A DNA stretch of 64,000 nucleotides from CAVSIP01 sp963728075. Its GTDB lineage: Bacteria > Actinomycetota > Actinomycetes > JAFAQI01 > DASSKL01. The DNA is taken from assembly GCA_963728075.1 (NCBI GenBank), contig CAVSIP010000007.1, positions 248,001 through 312,000 of the forward strand. The letters are read 5' to 3'. Position numbers and translations under genes: made by a program. The notes beneath the pieces were generated by a model, which worked only from the letters and a program-made list of their open reading frames with translations, had not been told where the DNA came from and made no database searches. Of the stretch, positions 59,108-64,000 are shown piece by piece; the first letter of the stretch is position 1, and each line of letters begins with the position of its first letter.

Positions 59108-60274
59108 ATGACCACGGACCTGTTCGACTCTCGACTGTTCATCGATGACGACGACTCCGCGGCTCAGGGCCCGCCCCCGCCGCCTCCGGCCCCACCGACC
59201 GGCGGCCCCTCCCACCGGCCCGGTGGGGCCTGGGGGCGGCGGGCGCTCGCGGCAGGTGTCCTCGCCGCGGTGGCGGTCGGCGGCGGCGCGGCCGGTGCCA
59301 CGCTCGCCGGGGGACATGACGGCGGCACCACCGTGGTGGGCGCCTCGCCGGTGAGCGTGTCGTCGACGGCCAGCCAGCCGACGGAGACCCTCGCCAAGGT
59401 GGCCGCAGCCGTGCAGCCGAGCGTGGTGTCCATCCTCGTCAGCGGCTCTGGCGGCTCGGACGAGGGGTCGGGCGTCATCCTCCGGTCGGACGGCACGATC
59501 CTCACCAACAACCACGTGGTGCAGGCGGCCGCCTCCGGCGGGTCCATCACGGTGCGCTTCTCCGACGGCAGGACCGCCCCGGCCCGGATCGCCGGCCGCT
59601 CGCCGAACCTGGACCTCGCCGTCATCCGGGCGCAGGGAGTGTCGGGGCTGACCCCGGCGACGCTGGGCTCGAGCAGCTCCCTGCATGTCGGCGACACCGT
59701 GCTCGCCGTGGGCAGCCCCCTCGGCCTCGAGGGCTCGGTGACGTCCGGCATCGTCTCGGCGCTGCACCGCACGATCAACACGGGCAACGGCGCCTCCATC
59801 GCCAACGCGGTGCAGACCGACGCGGCGATCAACCCCGGGAACTCCGGTGGTCCGCTGGTCGACACCGCCGGCCAGGTCGTGGGGATCAACACGGCGATCG
59901 CCACCACGGGGTCGTCGTTCGGCGGCCAGGCCGGCAACATCGGCGTCGGGTTCGCGATCCCGATCGACGAGGCGCGGTCAGCGGCGCAGGACCTGATCGC
60001 CGGCAAGACCCCGTCGTACGCCGTGCTCGGCGTGCAGGTCGCGGACGCGCCGAGCGGCGGGGCGCTCATCGGGGAGACCGTGCCGGGCGGGGCCGCCGCG
60101 GCCGCCGGGCTGCGTGCCGGTGACGTGGTCACCGCGATCAACGGCACACCCGTCACCAGCGCCGACGACCTGGCCTCGGCCGTGCGCAGCCACCGGCCGG
60201 GGGACACGGTGACCGTGCACTTCACCCGCGCCGGGCAGCAGCGGACGGTCTCCGTCCGGCTCGGCTCCGGCTGA
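59108..60274 (+). CDS. HtrA/DegP-type serine protease with PDZ domain
   Basis: A 388-residue protease. A Pro-rich cytosolic stretch (22-31), one TM helix (about 44-68), trypsin-like domain with His in TNNHVV, Asp in NLDLAVI and Ser in NPGNSGGPL, and a C-terminal PDZ (SYAVLGVQV to HFTRAGQQRTVSVRL). It handles misfolded extracytoplasmic proteins. Independent promoter expected in the 45-base gap; placement after the redox set suggests envelope stress. Confidence 0.93.
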   Translation: MTTDLFDSRLFIDDDDSAAQGPPPPPPAPPTGGPSHRPGGAWGRRALAAGVLAAVAVGGGAAGATLAGGHDGGTTVVGASPVSVSSTASQPTETLAKVAAAVQPSVVSILVSGSGGSDEGSGVILRSDGTILTNNHVVQAAASGGSITVRFSDGRTAPARIAGRSPNLDLAVIRAQGVSGLTPATLGSSSSLHVGDTVLAVGSPLGLEGSVTSGIVSALHRTINTGNGASIANAVQTDAAINPGNSGGPLVDTAGQVVGINTAIATTGSSFGGQAGNIGVGFAIPIDEARSAAQDLIAGKTPSYAVLGVQVADAPSGGALIGETVPGGAAAAAGLRAGDVVTAINGTPVTSADDLASAVRSHRPGDTVTVHFTRAGQQRTVSVRLGSG

Positions 60275-60286
60275 GCCAACTGGGTT

Positions 60287-60359
60287 GGGCGGGGGGTGGG
60301 CCCGCCTCTCGGACTGGAAGAGCCTGCTACGTCCTTCGAGGCGGGCCCGCCCCCCGCCC
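60287..60359 (+). terminator. Large GC-rich hairpin after the HtrA gene
   Basis: Arms 60287-60308 and 60338-60359, 22 bases with one G-U pair, separated by 29 bases. It begins 12 bases after the htrA stop. A probable terminator lacking a U-run. Confidence 0.65.
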
Positions 60360-60388
60360 CCGGGTAACGGCGGGCGCACAGTGGGGGC

Positions 60389-60700
60389 ATGAGTGTTCTC
60401 GTGGCCTTCTCCGTCAGTCCGCTCGGCGCCGGCGAGAGCGTGGGTGCGGCCGTCGCCGACGCCGTCCGCGTGGTGCGGGAGTCCGGCCTACCGAACGAGA
60501 CCGGCGCGATGTTCACCACCGTCGAGGGTGAGTACGACGAGGTCATGGCCGTCGTGAAGGCGGCCGTGGACGCCGTACGCGCGCACGCCCCGCGGGTCAG
60601 CCTCGTGGTGAAGGCCGACATCCGCGAGGGCGCGCGCGACGCCCTGCACGCCAAGGTGGCGTCGGTCGAGCGGCACCTCGGCGAGGGCGGGACCGGTTAG
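60389..60700 (+). CDS. MTH1187/YkoF-like thiamine-binding protein
   Basis: A 103-residue ferredoxin-like protein of the DUF77/thiamine-binding group: VLVAFSVSPLGAGESVG at the start, TGAMFTTVEGEYDEVMAVVKAA in two parts, RVSLVVKADIREG. Binds thiamine or HMP in characterised relatives. It overlaps the convergent DoxX gene by four bases. Confidence 0.87.
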   Translation: MSVLVAFSVSPLGAGESVGAAVADAVRVVRESGLPNETGAMFTTVEGEYDEVMAVVKAAVDAVRAHAPRVSLVVKADIREGARDALHAKVASVERHLGEGGTG

Positions 60701-61257
60701 GAGCCGGTCGACTCCTGCTCCGCCTCGGCCGCGTGCTTCCGGGCGGGGTAGTCCAGCCCGGCCGGGGCCTGGGTGCGCCGGCGACCCAGCTCCACGGCCG
60801 CGCTGGACGTCGCCGTGCCGAGAGCGAGGGCGCCCAGCGCCCACGCCAGGCCCTTCTTCTCGATGCCGAGGGCCCGGTCGACCGACGGGGCGCCGGGGCC
60901 GCTGTCCACGAGGCCGAACAGCGCTGCGATGAGCACCAGGTTGTACTCGTAGCCGCCGTTGCTGACCCACACGCCGTTGCGGGCGTGCACCTTGCGGATC
61001 GCCGTGATCATCGTGCCGATGAGGCTCGATGCGGCGAGCGGCGTGGCCAGCCCGGCCGCGAGCAGCGCACCGCCCGCCGCCTCCGTGGCGCCGGCGAGCG
61101 CGGCGTTCTGCTCCGGCGGGTGCATGTCGAGCTTGCCCATCATCTGCGCTGTGCCCTGCGGTCCGGGCCCACCGAACCAGCCGAACAGCTTCTGCGTGCC
61201 GTGGCCGACGAACAGGCCGCCGATGACGGCCCGTACGGCCAGACGTCCCGCGTTCAT
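60697..61257 (-). CDS. DoxX-family membrane protein
   Basis: A 186-residue protein with four hydrophobic helices and FVGHGTQKLFGWFGGPGPQGT near residue 18 (in two parts), the DoxX signature. Related proteins act in membrane redox or thiol stress. A positively charged C-terminal tail follows. It is 56 bases downstream of the ketopantoate-reductase-like gene and may be the last gene of that unit. Confidence 0.85.
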   Translation of the reverse strand: MNAGRLAVRAVIGGLFVGHGTQKLFGWFGGPGPQGTAQMMGKLDMHPPEQNAALAGATEAAGGALLAAGLATPLAASSLIGTMITAIRKVHARNGVWVSNGGYEYNLVLIAALFGLVDSGPGAPSVDRALGIEKKGLAWALGALALGTATSSAAVELGRRRTQAPAGLDYPARKHAAEAEQESTGS

Positions 61258-61313
61258 GCGTGTGCTCCTTCCCGGGGGGTCCGCCGTCCGGCGTTCCCCC
61301 GTCCGGCCCGGGT

Positions 61314-62183
61314 TCACCCTCTGGCGCGCAGGCTGTCCACGATCCGCCGGGTGACCGGGACGTCGATGTCGTACCGGTCGGCGCGACGCAGCACCGCGCC
61401 GCCGATCGCGTCCAGCTCGGTCGGCCGCCCCGACTCCGCGTCCCGCTGCATCGACGACTTCATGCCGTCCGGGAGACCGGCGAAGAACCGGTGCACGGCG
61501 CCGGCATCCACGGCCACCCCGTCTGCTTCGGCCACGGCCACCACCTCGGCGACCACGGCCGCCAGCTCGTCGGCGTGGCTGGTCCGCACCGTGCCTGCGG
61601 GGCCCGCTGCGTACGTGGTCAGCAGTGCCAGCGGGGCCAGGAAGGCCAGCTTGCCCCACAGCACGGCCTTCTCGTCGGGGCCGACGCGCACGTCCAGCCC
61701 GGCGCGCCGCAGGCGCTCCGCGAGGGGGGCCGCGCCGGACAGCTCGACGGTGCAGAACGGGCTGGTGTGCTCGACCACCCCCGGTGCGAGCCGGGTGGAC
61801 TCCACGCGGATGGTGCCGGCGACGACCTCCGCTGCCGGGTAGCGCTCCCGGAGCAGCGCCATGTGGTCGAGGCCGTTGAGCAGCGGCACCACCGGCCCGG
61901 CACCGACGTGGGCGGCGGGTACGCGGCGCAGCGCCGCATCCAGCGCGGTGGCCTTCACGGTCACGAGGCAGGCAGCCACCGGCTCGTCCAGCAACGCCAC
62001 GGCACGGACGCGGGACGTCCAGTCACCGAACGTGCTGCTGCGCACGGTCAGCCCGCGCTCACGCAGCGCCGCGGCCGTGCTCTCGCCGGCGACGCAGACC
62101 ACGTCCTCGCCGGTCCGGGCGAGCAGCGCGGCGAGCAGGCCGCCGACACCACCCGGGCCGAGGACGGCCAGCGGGCCCGTCAC
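61314..62183 (-). CDS. Ketopantoate reductase (PanE/ApbA)-family protein
   Basis: A 289-residue NADP-dependent reductase. LGPGGVGGLLAALLAR is the dinucleotide motif near residue 9; CLVTVKATALDAAL and PLLNGLDHMALLRE hold the family Lys and Asn; the C-terminal helical domain has KLAFLAPLALLTTY and GRPTELDAIGGAVLRRA. GTG start overlaps the upstream stop. True PanE versus a paralogue cannot be decided. Confidence 0.87.
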   Translation of the reverse strand: MTGPLAVLGPGGVGGLLAALLARTGEDVVCVAGESTAAALRERGLTVRSSTFGDWTSRVRAVALLDEPVAACLVTVKATALDAALRRVPAAHVGAGPVVPLLNGLDHMALLRERYPAAEVVAGTIRVESTRLAPGVVEHTSPFCTVELSGAAPLAERLRRAGLDVRVGPDEKAVLWGKLAFLAPLALLTTYAAGPAGTVRTSHADELAAVVAEVVAVAEADGVAVDAGAVHRFFAGLPDGMKSSMQRDAESGRPTELDAIGGAVLRRADRYDIDVPVTRRIVDSLRARG

Positions 62184-63118
62184 CGGGTGAGGTCGAGGAC
62201 GAGCTTCCCGTGCACGTGCCCCTCCTCGAGCCGCCGGTGCGCGTCGGCCACCTGGTCCAGGGGGTAGGTCTCGGCGACGTCGATCCGTAGCGTCCCGTCG
62301 TCCACCATCGCCGACAGGCTGGCGAGCTGCTCCGCGTCCGGCCGTACGAACACGTACGCGCCGCCCAGCTCCAGGACCGTCGGCGCCTCCACGATCGAGA
62401 CCAGCCGGCCGCCGTCCGCGAGTGCCTGCGGGCTGTCGCGCAGTGCGTCGCCGCCGACCAGGTCGAGGACCGCGTCGACCCCGCCGGGCAGCGCCGCGCG
62501 GACCTGCCGCGACACCGGCCCGTCGTGGTAGTCGACGCAGTGGTCGACCCCGAGCGCGGACAGCCGGTCGAAGCTCGCCCGGCTGCCCGTGCCGACGACC
62601 GTGGCCCCGGCCCGCTTCGCCAGCTGCACGGCGAAGGTGCCCACGCCGCCGCCGGCAGCGTGCACGAGCAGGGTCTGCCCGCGCTCGATCCGCAGCCCCT
62701 CGAACAGCGCCTGGTAGGCCGTGAGCCCGGCCAGGGGGAGACCCGCGGCGTGCGCGGGGTCCACGCCGCGGGGCGCGGGGGCGAGGAACTGCGCGGGCAG
62801 GGCGACGAGGTCGCCGTAGCAGCCGCCGCCCAGGTAGTGCTTGCGCGCGTACGCGACGACCCGGTCGCCGGGCGTCCAGTGACGCGCAGCGGGGCCGACC
62901 CGCTCCACCTCGCCGCAGGCGTCCCAGCCCAGCACCATCGGCCACACGGCGGGGAACGCGCCGTCGAGCCGGCCCGCGCGAATCTTGGTGTCCACCGGGT
63001 TCAGGGCCGCCGCATGCAGGCGGACGAGCACGAAGTCGGGGCCGACCTTGGGGTCGTCGACCTCCTGCACATGCAGCTGCTCGGGGCCCCCGTACGACTC
63101 GATGACTGCGGCACGCAT
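62180..63118 (-). CDS. Zinc-independent MDR-family NADPH:quinone oxidoreductase-like protein
   Basis: A 312-residue medium-chain dehydrogenase/reductase. MRAAVIESYGGPEQL start, LNPVDTKIRAG, NADP-binding AAGGGVGTFAVQLAKRAG near 147, and DRLSALGVDHCVDY. Zinc ligands of alcohol dehydrogenases are absent. The ATG at 63118 with GAGGAGG upstream is chosen over one 11 codons earlier. Coupled to the reductase downstream. Confidence 0.9.
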   Translation of the reverse strand: MRAAVIESYGGPEQLHVQEVDDPKVGPDFVLVRLHAAALNPVDTKIRAGRLDGAFPAVWPMVLGWDACGEVERVGPAARHWTPGDRVVAYARKHYLGGGCYGDLVALPAQFLAPAPRGVDPAHAAGLPLAGLTAYQALFEGLRIERGQTLLVHAAGGGVGTFAVQLAKRAGATVVGTGSRASFDRLSALGVDHCVDYHDGPVSRQVRAALPGGVDAVLDLVGGDALRDSPQALADGGRLVSIVEAPTVLELGGAYVFVRPDAEQLASLSAMVDDGTLRIDVAETYPLDQVADAHRRLEEGHVHGKLVLDLTR

Positions 63119-63250
63119 CGGCGCCTCCTCTCGATGTCGGACTACCAGCAAGGTGTGACCGAGATCAAATCTCCACCGGGTGGCGGCTTCTCATCGCGGC
63201 GCGATGGTCGTATGGTGCCGCCACTTGATCGACGATCGGAGGTCGGAGTC

Positions 63251-64000
63251 GTGGTCGAACGCGAACTGTCCCGGCGGTCGTTCCTGGTCGCCACTGGGGG
63301 CATTGCGGCAGCGGCGCTCGCCGGCTGCGGGGGCGGCAGCAGCAACAACACCACCAGGACGCCCGCGAACGCCGGCGCCTCGCCCACGGAGACCTTCAGC
63401 TCCCCGTCGAGCAAGCTCAGCGGCAGCCTCAAGATCCTCATGTGGAGCCACTTCGTGCCGAGCCACGACAAGTGGTTCGACCAGTTCGTCAAGGACTGGG
63501 GCCAGAAGGTCGGCGTCGACGTGACCGTCGACCACATCAACGTGGCCGACATCCCGGCGCGCATCTCCTCGGAGATCCAGTCCGGCTCCGGCCACGACCT
63601 CATCCAGTACATCGCGGCCGTCCCGCAGTACGAGCCGGGCGTGGTCGACCTCGCCGACCTCAACCAGGAGGCGGAGAAGCGCTTCGGCAAGCTGCACGAC
63701 ATCTGCCAGAAGTCGAGCTTCAACCCGGCGACGAAGAAGTACTACGCGTACGCACCCGGCTGGGTGCCCGACCCCGGCGACTACCGGCAGAGCCTCTGGT
63801 CGGACGCGGGCATGCCCAACGGGCCCGCGACCTGGGACGACCTGCTCAAGGGCGGCACCGAGATCAAGCAGAAGAAGAACGTCCAGATGGGTCTGGGCAT
63901 GTCGCAGGAGATCGACTCCAACATGGCCGGGCGTGCGCTGCTGTGGGCGTACGGCGCGTCGATCCAGGACGCGAACCAGCAGGTGGTGCTCAACTCCGAC
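63251..64000 (+). CDS. ABC transporter extracellular solute-binding lipoprotein (partial, cut by window end)
   Basis: 250 codons are visible, open to the edge. The N-terminus has a Tat-type motif SRRSFLVA and a lipobox LAGC (Cys near residue 27), then an Asn/Thr/Ser-rich spacer and a family-1 binding domain (LKILMWSHFVPSHDKWFDQF as two parts, GHDLIQYIAAVPQYEP). It is probably a sugar- or oligosaccharide-binding protein translocated folded. GTG start, GGAGG upstream. A permease pair would be expected beyond the edge. The 132-base gap before it holds GAGAT-CAA-ATCTC (63161-63173). Confidence 0.85.
   Translation, partial: MVERELSRRSFLVATGGIAAAALAGCGGGSSNNTTRTPANAGASPTETFSSPSSKLSGSLKILMWSHFVPSHDKWFDQFVKDWGQKVGVDVTVDHINVADIPARISSEIQSGSGHDLIQYIAAVPQYEPGVVDLADLNQEAEKRFGKLHDICQKSSFNPATKKYYAYAPGWVPDPGDYRQSLWSDAGMPNGPATWDDLLKGGTEIKQKKNVQMGLGMSQEIDSNMAGRALLWAYGASIQDANQQVVLNSD

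Noticed and set aside
1..64000. CRISPR arrays, tRNA or rRNA genes, insertion sequences, prophage, attachment sites
   Set aside because: No regularly spaced repeats, no cloverleaf-like sequence noticed, no transposase or integrase motifs in any frame.

Overview
The window looks like chromosome of a high-GC actinomycete (Actinomycetota). By eye the GC content is above 70%, the strong third-codon-position GC bias produces long shadow ORFs on the wrong strand, GTG starts are frequent, and the families are typical of the group: two F420-type luciferase-like oxidoreductases, DUF4192, an actinomycete-style LIV transporter with a P450, and TetR regulators. I cannot name a genus. I see no rRNA, tRNA, CRISPR array, phage or insertion sequence.

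Layout. 1-14,250: a catabolic or uptake island with a DUF7064-like protein, a D-aminoacylase, a TetR regulator, a branched-chain-type ABC transporter (binding protein, MFS-ATPase fusion, LivH-LivM fusion, LivG), an amidohydrolase, a P450, an F420-type oxidoreductase, and YciI and 2TM proteins. Three copies of one palindrome (CCTGA-N8-TCAGG) lie in the gaps around tetR and tie the deacylase, tetR and the transporter operon together. 14,270-21,200: a coupled BNR-repeat plus MoaD/ThiS pair, a Baeyer-Villiger-type monooxygenase, two GNAT proteins and a DEAD-box helicase with a long structured leader. 21,200-24,300: beta-phosphoglucomutase plus GH65 phosphorylase, i.e. disaccharide phosphorolysis. 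24,300-30,200: DinB, methyltransferase, and a glycosyltransferase pair.

30,309-39,771 is the most notable region. It is one tightly packed ten-gene unit: CooF, the Ni-carbon-monoxide dehydrogenase CooS, CooC, an FAD/NAD(P) oxidoreductase, then a group-3b-like [NiFe] hydrogenase (HyhB, a cyclic-nucleotide-binding protein, HyhG, HyhS, HyhL) and its maturation peptidase. The likely logic is CO oxidation by CooS, electrons through CooF, and delivery to NAD(P)+ or protons. As read, cooS carries eleven single-base indels, although every catalytic motif survives in one frame or another.

39,773-48,900: hydantoinase/oxoprolinase pair, ROK glucokinase, DUF2461, MFS exporter, Cys-rich DUF2695, DinB and amidase. 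48,900-53,100: paaABCDE for phenylacetyl-CoA epoxidation with a divergent TetR. 53,150-60,300: DUF4192, then a two-component system next to a ferric-reductase-like membrane protein, an FMN-binding protein, the flavin transferase ApbE and an HtrA protease. A triple 11-bp-spaced direct repeat in front of the reductase is a probable response-regulator site. 60,390-64,000: thiamine-binding protein, DoxX, ketopantoate reductase-like, quinone-oxidoreductase-like, and the start of a Tat/lipoprotein sugar-type binding protein cut by the window end.

Four genes (GH65, cooS, hyuA, paaC) are interrupted only by single-base indels, 16 of 18 being apparent +1 insertions, while neighbouring genes are clean. 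Local sequence error is the simplest explanation. No gene-free stretch exceeds about 225 bases.
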